NCBI RefSeq assembly: GCF_040939455.1
Contig: NC_134104.1
Coordinates: 141,830,501-141,894,500 of the forward strand
From: Microcebus murinus
Taxonomy: Eukaryota; Chordata; Mammalia; Primates; Cheirogaleidae
Reading direction: 5' to 3'
DNA length: 64,000 bases
How positions within the stretch are numbered: position 1 is the stretch's first letter; every line of letters begins with the position of its first letter. Shown piece after piece: positions 34,770-46,190 of this stretch. The position numbers were made by a program, and so were the translations under genes. The notes under the pieces are model-generated. The model saw only the letters and a list, made by a program, of their open reading frames with translations. It ran no database searches and was not told where the DNA came from.

Positions 34770-35740
34770 ACGCCCTGAACTCTCTAGACTTCTGTATTTA
34801 ATATTTGCTCAGCATCTCCACTTGGATATCTACAGAAACCTTGAAGTTAACATATACGGAACAGAACTCTGGATTCCCCTCTCCTAACTTCCCATCCTAC
34901 ATGCAGTAGGATTCTCCCTAGATCTCCTCACCTCAGTAAAAAGCATCTTCAGTTAACTACTTGCTCATGGAAAAAAAAATTAAGGGTTATCTACTGATTC
35001 TTCTTTTTTCTCCCATCCCACATGCAATCTATGAGCAAATTGTGTCAGCATTGCCTTCAAAATATATCCCCAGTCCTACCCTTCTAACCATGTCCAGCAC
35101 ATTCTATCTTAATTCAAACACCATCATCTTTCATCAGCATTATTACCACAGTCTGCCAAAACTCTACTGATTTCATCCTTGCTATTCTAAAATCCATTGT
35201 CTGTCTACTAAGGAGCCCTCTTACATTCCCAATCCTTATTAGTAAAAGAGACTAAAAGTCTTTAACATAACAAAGTCCTTTTTGATCTGGCTCCTGGCTT
35301 CTTCTTGAACTTCATGTCCTTCCTCTTTTATGTTCTTCTTTAGCCATGCTGGCTTTCCTTCTGAACTTCTAACACACTAAGCTTCTTCCTGCCCCAGGGT
35401 CATTGCACTCCCTGTTCCTTCTGTGTGAGACGTTCCTCTGTCATATTTTTGCATGGCTGCCTCTGTATCCTCATATAGTCTCTGTTCTAACATGCCTCCT
35501 CTGAAAGTTTGTTATCATTCGAACTAGAGTGTCACCTTCCTGCCCCCACATCACATTCTCATTTCCCTGCAACCTGAAACGTAAATCATGTTTACGTATT
35601 TGTTTGCATGTTTATTTTCTATTTCCTCTGTTAAAATGTAAATTTCTTGAGGAAAAAGACAATGCCACACGTTATTATTGCTGAATTCCTGTACCTGCAA
35701 CAAGCTGGAATATAGATAGTGATCAGTAAATATTCTATTG
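34770..35740 (+). repeat. L2 LINE, sense, ORF2 3' part and 3' UTR
   Basis: About 1 kb of sense L2: 'gcatctccacttggatatct' (end of the RT sector), 'gcattgccttcaaaatatat' at 35047, 'cattgtctgtctactaagg', 'tttttgatctggctcctggc', 'gggtcattgcactccctgtt', then the 3' UTR to 'agtgatcagtaaatattc'. The L2 protein is destroyed by frameshifts and stops. Confidence 0.88.
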
Positions 35741-35744
35741 GTAA

Positions 35745-36010
35745 GCTATATAGCTTTACATTTGTTATATCATTTAATTATGTGAGTAATTACTTTTATT
35801 AAGCACCTCGAGTATGCCAGGTACTACGCTAAGATCTTCACTTTATCATCCACTTAATCTCCATAAAAAATACAAGATAGTTTTTATTATTTACATTTTA
35901 TAGATTAGGGTTATTGTGCTAGGAGAAATTTGCTTAACTGTTCAAGGTGTCTCAGTTCATGGAGAAGCTTGGACTAAAAGCCTTGTTTGTCTGGATCCAA
36001 AGGTAGTGAT
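35745..36010 (-). repeat. MIR SINE, antisense
   Basis: 'ttaagcacctcgagtatgcc', 'aggtactacgctaagatctt', 'ccacttaatctccataaaa' and 'catggagaagcttggact' are reverse-complement MIR. It directly follows the L2 3' end. Confidence 0.78.
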
Positions 36011-36227
36011 TTCTTCTTTGGAAACCCATGTTGATGTATCAGTGATCCAAAAGAACACTAATAAGGAAGAGTCGAACTCTTCTAACTTGTTCGTGATGGG
36101 GAAAGAATGGGAAAGAATGGGAAAAGAGAGTGCAGGTCAGATCACATGTCACTTGTGAGGTGAAATTTAATTCACATTTTGAAAGCACAATAGGATTTGA
36201 TTAGAAAATAATCACCAAAGGAGTAGG

Positions 36228-36279
36228 AAAATGTGGTCTAATCAAGAGAAAATGTGGTCTAATCAAGAGAAAATTTAGT
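36228..36279. repeat. Short tandem duplication (21-bp unit)
   Basis: Two exact units of 21 bp, beginning 'aaaatgtggtctaatcaag' at 36228 and 36249, then a partial third diverged unit. Just upstream, 36099-36121 repeats 'gaaagaatgg'. Confidence 0.9.
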
Positions 36280-37672
36280 CTATAGAAATAGACCCCAATG
36301 TGAACCAGGTATTTGAATTAGCCAGACAAGGACTTTAAAATAACATATTATCATTGTGTTACAGTGTCACATCTTGAAGGAAAATTAGGGAGGATTTCTC
36401 TTCTAGGGGTGCTACTGTTTTGAAGATTTGGGGATCTAGAGATTACTTCTCATTTTGAGTAATCTAACCTGTAAACATTGTTTTGGAAAAAAAACCAAAA
36501 ACTCTTAAAAACTTTGTTGAATTTCCATTTAATTCTATTAACCTAACTTCAAAAGCTGATAACCAAAGCTAGAGATCCCACTGAGCTATCATCTTTGAGT
36601 CTGGTATGGGCTGTGCTCTGCCCATTCGTCTACCCTTCAGTCCAATATTTCGCCTCTTGGCCTCTATCTTGGCAAAACTCAAAACAAAAAGATGTGCCAG
36701 GAAGGCACTGCTAACCTTCCCCTGGCTCCCAGGCTGCAGAAGTTGCCTGTTCTCCACAGTGGGAATGCATGCGCCTTTCCTCAGACCATGTCTCCATAGG
36801 ATGATGTCCATGGGAAGGCTCTTGACGTTTGCCCTCTCTGAGTCTCAATGCTGTTCTTTTGTTCATGCCTCATCATCTTTCTAGTCAGTAATCCTAAACT
36901 CCAGCCGAGAATTCATCTTTTCCAATTTTGCTAGACTCCAGGTTACTAGAATCATAACCATTGTGAATTACAATCACCCAGCCTAAAAAGTCTCTGATAG
37001 AAAAGCAGTCTACCTCTCCCACCTAATTATTTTAGATATGCCAGTTTCAACTCAAAGCTCATGACGTGGGAACTTTTCAAAGTCTTCAAGAAGTAAGTAT
37101 CATATTTCAAAATTTCAAACTTTTTTCTCACCAAATTCCCTAAGGCCTCCTTAGACTTTCCAGGAGAACCTTTAAACAGCTGTTCACTACCAAATTATGT
37201 TGTCTCACTGCCATCATCTTCTCTGATACTTGGGCTTTAGTTCTTATCTTTTCTGCCTCTTGTGTTAGTGGGTAGAGCCTGAGTCTTAACTTCAATTTCA
37301 AGACCTTCTGTGCTATTGAAAACCCATCAAGATCTTTGTCATTAGTGTTGAGGATCTCCTTTGCCTTTCTCCACTTGCTTATCTGGACACCACCATCGGG
37401 CAGGGACAGCCTCTTTCCCTCCACAGCCATGAGTCTTATCATCCCTCCAGACATTGTTTCCTCCTGCTGCAGATCACAGTCTGTTCCCCCCAATGCTGTC
37501 CTTCCCTCAGGTCACACTTAAGCCCTAGCCCTGCCTAGGCTGCTCCTTCCCAGCTCCTCTCTCTGGCTTTCTCAGAACACAACAGAGGCTCTCAGTGACA
37601 CCTCTCCAAACCTCCCCTCTGGTCCATCTGATACTGCCCACCATGGCCATGCTCATCTTCCTAAAACAAGGT
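36280..37672. other. Unassigned sequence
   Basis: No repeat identified. It contains a 117-codon minus-strand frame at 37140-37493 with a charged, helix-like composition but no recognisable family; length alone is near chance for 64 kb. Confidence 0.4.
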
Positions 37673-37675
37673 TTA

Positions 37676-37795
37676 TTTCATGAATAATAAATGATCAATA
37701 ATAAATAAATAGAATAAATGAAAACATAAATATAACCATCATAAGATAAATAAAAATAAATAGTAAATACTATTAAAATAAATAAATAAAAGGAC
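37676..37795. repeat. (TAAA)n-like A/T-rich low-complexity tract
   Basis: Imperfect AATAAATAAATA units broken by CATAA and AGAT. It may be an expanded poly(A) tail of a lost retroposon. Confidence 0.85.
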
Positions 37796-37799
37796 AAAG

Positions 37800-38140
37800 G
37801 TCAACTTTTATTTCTTAATGTCTTCTGTGGCCTGACTCCATCTTTCTCTGTTTAGCAGATGCCTGATACAAACTTAGTACCCACAATTCTATTTTTTTGT
37901 GGGACAGTTTCCTCTTTCCCTGTGTAATCATGAAAGTCCCTGTGTTTTTGTGTTTTCTTATGCTGCTCCATCTCATGCCTCCATTCTCAGCCTGCTTGAA
38001 TCTCAGACTAGTCAGACTTTCCCAAAACTTTCTTAACCTTCAAGCCCTACTATAAATCTTTCTTTCCTAGAATGTTCCCACATGTATATGTATGCATATA
38101 TACATATATGTATATAAAATATACATTTCTTTTAACCTCA
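37800..38140 (+). repeat. Possible L2-like fragment, sense
   Basis: 'tctgtggcctgactccatct', 'cttatgctgctccatctcat' and 'aagccctactataaatct' have the style of a sense L2 3' region, but many landmarks are missing. A TATG-rich run (38088-38125) follows. Confidence 0.35.
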
Positions 38141-39135
38141 GATAACTTGCCCCTTTCATATTTCATTTCACCAATAAAGAATATTATTTCAAGAATTGGA
38201 ATAAAAATCCACATTTAAAAATCCCTAACCGAACCCTGAGTTAGAAGAATGAACTTTCAGAAATAAAGTTGGACTGTAACTTTGGTTGTGTTATCACATA
38301 AAATACCTCCTAAGACCTAGCTTACTCACAGAGAGAAAGAAGGCTCTTTCTTTGTCCTCAAACGCTGAGAATACACACTGACAGTCCTTCAATTACTTCC
38401 CACTTGTTTCAGCTTTATATATCTCAGCAGAATTCCAAAAGTCAGACATAAGAAGAAATCTCCAGAGTGGAGTTTTATTTTAGCAAACCCTCATGCAGAC
38501 CTTCCGGGTTCCAAATCGATACAGTAGAAAATACCAGCAGGAAGTGTATTAGAGGTATATTTAGAAGGCTTATGTGAAGCCAGATAATGAGATCTTGAAC
38601 TTACGCCTGCCCCCTTGGTTTCATTAAAGAAAGCAACACCTCAGCCCTGTCTGTAATTAGGTGTAATTATTTCCTTACAAAAAATAATCAGAGTGATTTA
38701 ACCAGTGATCTGTTTTTGTTTTTGATAATTTAAACTGCTGCTCTTCTTAGGTAGTGAAGTCTGGCAAGGGGTAGGACCAGAAAGTTGATGCTTTTAGTGT
38801 CTTAAAACTCCTAAGTTTCTATGAATCTCATTTTTTTTTCCTGCCCATTTAGTTGCATAACCACACCTGTACTGCAGTTACTGGCAATGTAAGCACTCTT
38901 GGTTGCAAGGTAGTTTTCCTTCAGAAGAAAAGCATTCTATCTGGCTTGTGGCTTATTAGGCACAGAGATGGGTATGCCTAGCAGAGCCCAACCAATCACT
39001 CCTTGATGGGGTGAGCTCAAACCAGCACCCTAGTCAAAGAAGCTAGTAATGAGGAAGTGAGGACATGGCCAGACATTCTGGAGATGGACTGCATACAAAA
39101 CTAAGAGTGCCACCCATTTGTGTATCAACTAACTC
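38141..39135. other. Unassigned sequence
   Basis: Nothing recognised. 38560-38720 looks less decayed than its surroundings and could be conserved non-coding DNA. Confidence 0.4.
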
Positions 39136-39139
39136 ATAA

Positions 39140-39350
39140 ATACTGTGGGTCACAGATGGCAGGACTTGGAACCAAGAGAGCCCAATTTTCATCTAAACTC
39201 TGACCTTCCTGGTTGTGTGATCTTGTGTAGATTTCTTAACCTCCGAGTGTCAGATTTCTAAGTTTTAATAAAGAGATGTATAATTTTTAATGGAATTAAA
39301 TAGTTTTCTGACTGTGAAGTGAGATCTGCAAATACAAGTTATTATTATTC
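39140..39350 (+). repeat. MIR SINE
   Basis: 'cacagatggcaggacttgga', 'aaactctgaccttcctggtt', 'gtgtgatcttgtgtagattt' and 'cttaacctccgagtgtcag' are sense MIR in order. Confidence 0.83.
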
Positions 39351-39488
39351 ATCAATGAACTTCGCAACTCAGGGCCCAACCTTAGCGAACTTTTGCCAAG
39401 GCAGACAGAATAATGAAGGGCTTTCTGTGACTCAGGTGAGGCAAAGGCAATATATGGAATCTAAACATTTGTGCCTTGTAATATGCTG

Positions 39489-39532
39489 AAATAAAAAATA
39501 AAACAAAAAAATAAAAATAAAAGAAGAAGAGC
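39489..39532. repeat. A-rich tract
   Basis: (AAATAAA)n-like low-complexity stretch, plus strand. Confidence 0.85.
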
Positions 39533-39663
39533 TTTCTCTTGTGGTGACCCAGTTCAGTGGGTCAGAATATTTAGGAATATTTCTCATTTCCTGCTTCCTG
39601 AAAGGTAGCTCCAAAGGGATATTCCAAAGCTTTATAAAATATATCCCATAACTCAACGGTCAC

Positions 39664-39816
39664 CATGGTCCCCAACCTTTCTGGCACCAGAAACCAGTTT
39701 CATGGAAGACAATTTTCCATAGATGGGGTGGGGGTTGGGGGGCTGAGCTCTGCAGTTCCGTCCCTAACAGGTTGTGGATCAGTACCCGTCTGCCGCCCGG
39801 GGGCTGGGGACCACAG
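39664..39816. mobile_element. hAT-type MITE (CAGTGGTCCCCAACC family)
   Basis: Left end 'catggtccccaacctttctg' with 'ggcaccagaaaccagtttca' and 'tggaagacaattttccat'; right end 'taacaggttgtggatcagta' and 'ggggctggggaccacag'. The two ends are inverted repeats and the family's centre is deleted. Flanking octamers do not match, so the target duplication is lost. Confidence 0.85.
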
Positions 39817-39884
39817 CAACAGTTCTGTTGTTAATCAACTGAGATATCCTGAAGGAGAATGCAAATGAGAAAAAGAAAAATAAG

Positions 39885-40125
39885 CTCATATTTATTGATA
39901 AGAATTCTAGACTCTGGGATAGGTGTTTTACATATTTTGTATAATCCTTGTAGTTACACAGAGAGCTATGTTACAAATCCCCCTTTTAATCTCTTTGTGG
40001 ATCAGAGAGATAAATCACCTTGCCTGAAGCCACACAGCTAAAATGTGGCATAAACGGAAATTTACCCAAATCTGTCTGACTTTAATTTTTTTTTTCTTTT
40101 CACTAAACCACACAGCCATTTTCTT
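39885..40125 (-). repeat. MIR SINE, antisense
   Basis: 'gtgttttacatattttgtat', 'aatccttgtagttacacag', 'gataaatcaccttgcctgaa' and 'gccacacagctaaaatgtgg' follow reverse-complement MIR. Confidence 0.85.
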
Positions 40126-41390
40126 CAAGAAACGTAGTATCTTACTAATAGTCAAGTAGAAATCAATTATAAAGATTTGGCTAATATTGCTTGGCAAGAA
40201 TAATCACATATTAAATGGCAAATTGTCTATTATATACACTATCGATATTAAAGATAAGAGAAAAAGAGAGAAAAATCAAAGCATATATCTTGGATTTGGA
40301 GGTAAGTTTAAAGGAAGTATCTGTGTAATTGTGGCTCAAACTGATTATTCTGGAAACATGATGGTATGTGAAGCATTTATATTTTAGCATAAAGTTGTCA
40401 GACAATAGTAAGTAGCTGTGTGTAAGTAAAACTATTCAGTCCGCATTTCGAATGTTCCCATGAATGAGAATTTGACATAACATAATAAATGACTCAGTAA
40501 TTACACAGACCAAATTATGTGCCTTGAAACAAAATCTCAATCTGGGAGATTGTACGTAGATTCTTGCCAAACAAGGATGGTAACCCTCTGTGTCCATAGA
40601 CCAGAGATGTTTTCATACTGGTAGCATGCCTTAGTGCTTTTTTCTCAATTCAGACATACAATGGGAGAAATGACTGGGCAGCGAACTAACATAGGAACGT
40701 TAACAGTGACCCGGTGCTCATATTACCATCACCATAGGAGAAAGCACAAGGAAGGCGAACAGTATCCACCCCCACTGCCAACATCTCAGGACAGCTGGGT
40801 GATAAATCGGGGTGCAAATGAATATATATAGATGCTCTTCTCACTCCTCTGTGGCAAAAATAATTAAAATCAGTCAAGCACAGAGTTAAGTATAAAAATA
40901 ATGGTTTCAAACAGTTTTAAATCTGTATGCCAATGTCAAAAATAGCACTTGAAAGAGATAATGTGTAATGTAAATATAATTATATAATAATAATCTATAT
41001 TCCAAAATGAAATAATAAAACTGGAGAAGCTAAAAGAAGCAGTTAGGAAAAGAACTGTATGTTAAATTCTTCCTTGTGCCTGGGTGAACTCAATAGACAC
41101 TAGTGTATTCTTTATATACATATTAGAGAATTGTAGGTTTAATTCCATTTTATAAACTTTAAAGGCAGTGAGGGGCTGTAGCCAGCTTGCACTGGCTTTT
41201 GAGGGCCAATTGTGCACATCTTTCCCCAACTCTGTGTCCAGTGATATTATGTTGGTAGCTTGAAATTAGCCACGATGCTACTATCTGTGCCATCAAATTA
41301 GCAAATGCTACGAATCAGGCTTTTTTATTAAAAAATTCAGAAAGCCTTTTGTTAAACACACCAGGGCTTAAAGATTACTATTAGTAGAAA
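40126..41390. other. Unassigned sequence
   Basis: About 1.3 kb with no assignment. Confidence 0.45.
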
Positions 41391-41394
41391 TGTA

Positions 41395-42360
41395 CCTTCC
41401 TAATATCACTACAAAAATAATTAAAGCAACACAAGCCTGTGACGAAGGGCAAAAATTGAAGGAAAAAGCAAGAGCACATGGAAACAGAATAAAACAGGAA
41501 TATAGTAGTGAAACAAAAGATAACAATATAACGTGAGTAGAAAAGAAGAGGGAGGAGCAAGTGTTCCAGGCAGAGGAGTTAGCACCCAGAAGGTCTGGAG
41601 GCAGACACGGAGGCACATTTGAGATACTGAAAGCAGCTTGATGCTGAAAGGTACGAGAGTTCAGAGACAAACTGGGCAAACAGCCAGATGAAGATGGTCT
41701 TCGATGTCACATTGTGGAGTTCAGCTCTCTTCTTAAGGGCGAGTAGGAGATGGCAAGGGAGAGAAATAATCAGATTTGGGTTAAATGAAGACTTTCTGGA
41801 CTAGAGAATGGAAAACAGAGTGGGAACAGAGAGTTGTGAAAGAATGGAAGTAAAGAGCCCCCCCCCAATAGGAGGCTGGTGTGTACTCCTGGAAGAATCA
41901 CAGTGGTTGGCTGAATGGGAGAAGGCATTTTGCATCAGATTTGGAGAGTGAATGTGGGGCATGATGGCACAGAGGCGATTGGGGATTATACCAAAGCTTA
42001 TCGTTTGGCAACTGGGTAATGGTGTTGTTGCTATAAAAGGGAGAAGTGGATTGCACTGAGCTTTGGGTATGTTGAATATGATCTGTCTGTAATAACCCAG
42101 TGGCTATCTCCAGAAAAGAGCAAGATGTATGAGTCTCAAACTCAATTGGGAAAATTTGGATGGGATATAAAAATTTGAGAGTCATTAGCACACAGATAGT
42201 ATATATGCTCGGGCTAGAGATAAAGACTTGGAAGTATTTAGTATAGAGAGAATATGTATATAGTTAGGAATTAGATGAAATCTTCTAAAGACCTTAGAAT
42301 AAGGCAGAAGTAGGTGTAAGGCAGAATCCTAAAGTACACTAAAGTTTAAGGTTGGGTAGA
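41395..42360 (-). repeat. L2 LINE fragment, antisense
   Basis: 'gtgttccaggcagaggagtt', 'tcagatttgggttaaatgaa', 'gggcatgatggcacagagg', 'aaatttgagagtcattagca' and 'cacagatagtatatatgctc' are ordered antisense L2 landmarks, reaching the RT sector. Confidence 0.82.
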
Positions 42361-42394
42361 GGAAAGGAATTCTGCAAAAAATGTCTCAGTATAC

Positions 42395-42472
42395 TCAACA
42401 CCGAGCACAGTGCTTTGCCCAAAGTAGGCACTCAATTAACTACCTAGTGAATGAATGAAGAAAGAAGAAAGA
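42395..42472 (+). repeat. L2 LINE 3' terminus, sense
   Basis: 'gagcacagtgctttgcccaa', 'agtaggcactcaattaacta' and a 'gtgaatgaatgaag' tail form the canonical L2 3' end, in the opposite orientation to the preceding L2. Confidence 0.87.
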
Positions 42473-42689
42473 GTGAGGGAAAGAAAGTCTTAAGACAAAA
42501 AAAAAAAGATGAGTCAGAATATAAACCATATAAGCAGAGGTAGATTTGTTAATACTATTCAGCTGATAAAGCTGAAGTTTCAAAAGCATTATGTCTAATA
42601 TATATATGCCTCAATTTTAAAATACCCTATTGCTAATAAATGCTAGCAATCATCTATCTGAGCCTTCAGTGAATCATAATTATTTTGTA

Positions 42690-42790
42690 GATAGAAGGTC
42701 TTGCCTTGATGTTGATGGCTGCTGACTGATCAGGGTGGTAGTTGCTGAAGGTTGGAGTGGCTCAGGCAGTTTCTCCATAGGAAGCAAACA
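42690..42790 (-). mobile_element. Tigger (pogo/Tc1-mariner) 3'-region fragment, antisense
   Basis: 'gttgatggctgctgactgat' and 'gttgctgaaggttggagtgg' are the reverse complement of the Tigger region that appears in sense at 44295-44371. It is separated from the main copy by about 160 bp. Confidence 0.8.
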
Positions 42791-43664
42791 GGCTGAGAAG
42801 AGAGGCTCCTCACTTCATGGACCTCTTCCAAGGCCTGTGTAACTAAATTTGCATTTATAATAATTGAGTACGTTTTAACTTTTCCTAAAGAAGGTAGGTC
42901 CACCAAATTTTAAAGATCAGATGTGATCTTTGAGACCTACTGCTCAGAAAAAAACAGATTTCTTTCAAAATAATACTGTTTATTGACCAGTCACTGGGTC
43001 ACCCAAGAGCTCTGATGGAGATGTATAAGGAGATTAATGCTGTTTTCATGCCTAATAACATCCACCTGCAGCCCACGGATCAAGGAGTCATTTTGACTTT
43101 CAAGTCCTATTATTTAAGAAATACATTTTGTAAGGCTACAGCTGCATTAGATGGCGATTACTCTGACAGATCTGGGCAAAGGAAATTGAAAAACCTTCTG
43201 GAAAGGACTCACTGCTCTAGATGCCATTAAGAAGATCATTCTTGATTTATAAGAAAAAGTTAAAATAACACTAACAGGAGTTTGGAAGAAGTAGATTCCA
43301 ACCCTCATGGATGACTTTGAGGGCTTTCAAGCCTTCAGTGCAGTGAGTTGCTGCAGATGTGGTAGAAGTAGCAAGAGGACTAGAATTACAAGTGGGACCT
43401 GAAGACGTGACTTGCTGCAGCTTCATGATAAAACTTGAATCGACGAGGAGTTGCTTCCTCTGGATGAGGAAAGAATGTAGTTTCTTGAGATGGAATCCAC
43501 TTCTGGGGAACATTGCTGAAATGTTCACAGGATTTAGAATACTACATAAACTCAGTGGATAAAGCAGCAGCAGGGTTTGAGAGAATTGACTCCAATTTTC
43601 AAAAAAATTCTATCGTGGACAACTGCTATTAATATCAAACAGCATTACATGCTATAGAGAAATA

Positions 43665-44235
43665 GGAGATCTGTCCGGAAAGTATCCAGCCATGTAGTAT
43701 GAAAAATAGAGCCATTTGTTGACAGAGATACAAGAAACATTGTACATAGGACAATGACACCTCATTCCCTTCAAAATAGGCACCTTGGGATCTCATGCGG
43801 TCCTCCCAGTATCTCTTGACCTAACCTGTACATGTCCAACTTTCTCAGGTGTTCTGCTTGTTGCAGGCCTTTCAGAATGTGGATCACGTTCAACAGATTC
43901 TTGACCATCTTTGAGGCATGTGTGCCACACTTTTATTGGCACTGCTCTCATTGCATCATTCCCGAAAGCCTTCTGAATAATGCAAATAGTTTCTGCGGAG
44001 GAATGTTCAAGCTCAACCCAAAATCTGATGCAGATTTGTTGCTCTACTTGCTCAGTCATTTTGAACGCAATGGCCACACAGTACACATGGTCACTCACTG
44101 ACTAGTACAGTGAAGTTGTCATTGTTCACGCCTGCCCATTACAATCCACTCTGTGTGGCTGCCAGGTTACATTCACATTCACATAAACTGTTCTCGTTAC
44201 ATTAACAATGGCTGGACACTTTCTGGACAGACCTC
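43665..44235 (-). mobile_element. mariner-type element inserted in Tigger, internally deleted
   Basis: Inverted repeats of about 28 bp: left 'agatctgtccggaaagtatc' (43667) and, read in reverse from the right end, 'aggtctgtccagaaagtgtc' (44234), followed by 'cagccat'. A TA lies at 43663-43664; the right TA appears mutated. On the minus strand 44098-43796 encodes a mariner transposase N-terminus with helix-turn-helix-like 'VELEHSSAETICIIQKAFGN' and 'KVWHTCLKDGQESVERDP' segments. Near 43800 another minus frame reads a typical C-terminal 'YWEDRMRSQGAYFEG'. The catalytic core between them is absent, so this is a deletion derivative. Confidence 0.88.
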
Positions 44236-44523
44236 ACATTTTGTGAATGGACGAAGCAATAGATGTGGAAAACTTTATTGTTGTATTACTTTAAGAAATT
44301 GCCACAGCCACTCCAACCTTCAGCAACCACCACTCTGATCAGTCAGCAGCTATCAACATAGAGGCCAGACCCTCCATTGAAAGATTGAGTATGACTCACA
44401 GAAGGCTCCGAACATGATTGCTAGCATTTTTTAGCAATAAAGTATTTCAAAACTTAAGTATGTATAATTTTTAGACATAATGATATTGCACACTTATTAG
44501 ACTGCAGCATAATGTAAACATAA

Positions 44524-44795
44524 TCCCCCCCCCCTCCCCGAGACAGAGTCTTGCTCTGCTGCCCAGAATAGAGTGCAGTGGCATGTTATCTCAATACAGC
44601 CTCAAACTCCTTGGCTCAGGCAATTCTTTTGACTACAGGTGTGCACCACCATGCCCTGCTAATTTTTAAATTTTGGGTAGAGATGGGTCTTGCAATGTTT
44701 TCCAGGCTGGTCTCGAACTCCTGACCTTAAATGATCCTCCTGTCTTGGTCCCCGCAAAGTGCTAGTATTACAGGGATGAGGCACCACATTCAACG
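44524..44795 (-). mobile_element. Alu SINE (AluJ-like, old), antisense, inserted in Tigger
   Basis: Reads 'gagacagagtcttgctctgc', 'agagtgcagtggcatg', 'ctgctaatttttaaattttg' and 'tccaggctggtctcgaactc' backward. The tail has decayed to a C-rich run (44525-44539). The octamer AAACATAA at 44516-44523 and 44796-44803 is its target duplication, and Tigger resumes right after it. Confidence 0.92.
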
Positions 44796-45059
44796 AAACA
44801 TAACTTTTATATGCATTGGAAAACCAAAAAGTTCATGACATCTTTTATTGCAATATTCACTTTATTGACTTGGCACTGAACCCACAATATCTCTCAGGGA
44901 TTTAAAATTTAAAGAAATTCTTCAAAGAATGTTCACTTCTTTGTATACTCTAAGTATATATATTTTAGTATACTTAAGCATAATCATAATAAAAATAACA
45001 ATAGTAATCATACTATGTATTAAAAACCATGCAAGATAGCTAAGTGGTTACATTAATAA

Positions 45060-45840
45060 ACAAGAATAAATGATAATAAATGTACATGCATCTACATCAA
45101 GAAGTTAGCAAAAAGAAGAACAAGTAACTCTGAGAAAAAGCACGAGTAAGGAAGGAAATAATTAAATTAACACAGAAATAGATTTCTTAGAAAATAGGAC
45201 AACAGGTGAATTAGTAAGTAAACCCAAGAGTTTATTTGGAAAACCAAGTGAGACAAAGTAGGTAATCCCAAGCTTGTGCAATAAACTAATTATAAAAGTG
45301 GGGTGGGTGAAGAAAGAAGTGTACATACACAGAATTAGAAATGAGAAATAACCATGAATGCAGGGGAAGCATGAGAATTTTAAAAGAATATTTTACAAAA
45401 CTCTCTTCAGATAAATTTGAAATGGATAATTTTTTAGGAAAATACAAATTACTAAAATTAAACCTGGAAGATATAGAAGACTTCTGCATGGGCAAACATG
45501 CAAGATATCGAGAAACTTTTAAAGACTTCTCTCTCAAAGCAGTGCCAGGCACAGATGGTTTCTCGGGTGAATTCTTTCAACCTTCAAGGAAGAGAAACTT
45601 CAATACTATTTAAATTGGACCCAAGCAGAGAGATAAAAAGAAATCTTCCAAATTATTTTTCAAAAGCCAAAATAACGTTGATTCCAAAACCTTAGAATAT
45701 GAGCACAGAAAACAAAACTTGAGACAAATCTCAGTTATAAATATCAAAGTTGAAGTTCCACAGAACATGAAGGAGTCCTGAGTTCACTTTAGTTCAATTT
45801 CTTAAAAATGCCAAAGGAATTGGGCACATACAGTCATCAT
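45060..45840 (+). repeat. Old L1 ORF2 fragment, sense
   Basis: The frame 45341-45613 contains L1 ORF2 signatures: 'LGKYKLLKLNLEDIED' and 'KAVPGTDGFSGEFFQ' (the SPGPDGF block at the start of the RT). A shifted frame then gives 'LPNYFSKAKITLIPKP'. The frame change at about 45590 and flanking stops make it non-functional. Confidence 0.88.
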
Positions 45841-45999
45841 TCACATGAAAGACTATGCATATAATTTTGTTATACTCATGTATAGATATAAATATTTATT
45901 TTAATTATTTTACAGTTAAATATAATTTAGGATATTTTATTTTTAAAAAGAATTTCCATTACAACAATGATAATAAAATAAAAAAATTCATTTAGCACT

Positions 46000-46190
46000 C
46001 ATTTATTATTGGGCCCCATATGAAGCTCTTTTACAAGGATTATCTCATTTAATCACTACTGGAACTCTCGGTGAGAATTATTATCATTATTTCCCCTTAA
46101 ATATGAAAACTCTGAGTCTCAGAGAGGATATTTTGTTATGGTTTGATTTTAGACTCAAGCATTATGACTCTAGAGACTCTTCTCATTTTT
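46000..46190 (-). repeat. MIR SINE, antisense
   Basis: 'ttatctcatttaatcactac', 'ttattatcattatttcccct', 'actctgagtctcagagagga' and 'gactcaagcattatgactct' are reverse-complement MIR. Confidence 0.85.

Larger units (their letters stand above)
42950..44905 (+). mobile_element. Tigger DNA transposon relic (Tigger1-like), split by a mariner and an Alu
   Basis: Host parts are 42950-43664, 44236-44523 and 44796-44905. The plus-strand frame 43015-43227 translates to the C-terminal part of a pogo-type DDE transposase, including the conserved 'LQPTDQGVI' and 'KSYYLR' segments (third catalytic-acid neighbourhood). Later frames (43359-43562) continue the decayed C-terminus. The 3' part carries 'gctagcattttttagcaata' and 'gcaatattcactttattgac', ending about 44905. 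The 5' two-thirds are missing. Not functional. Confidence 0.92.

Noticed and set aside
43793..44098. 101-codon minus frame as a domesticated transposase gene
   Set aside because: Lies within an internally deleted mariner with both termini; catalytic core missing.
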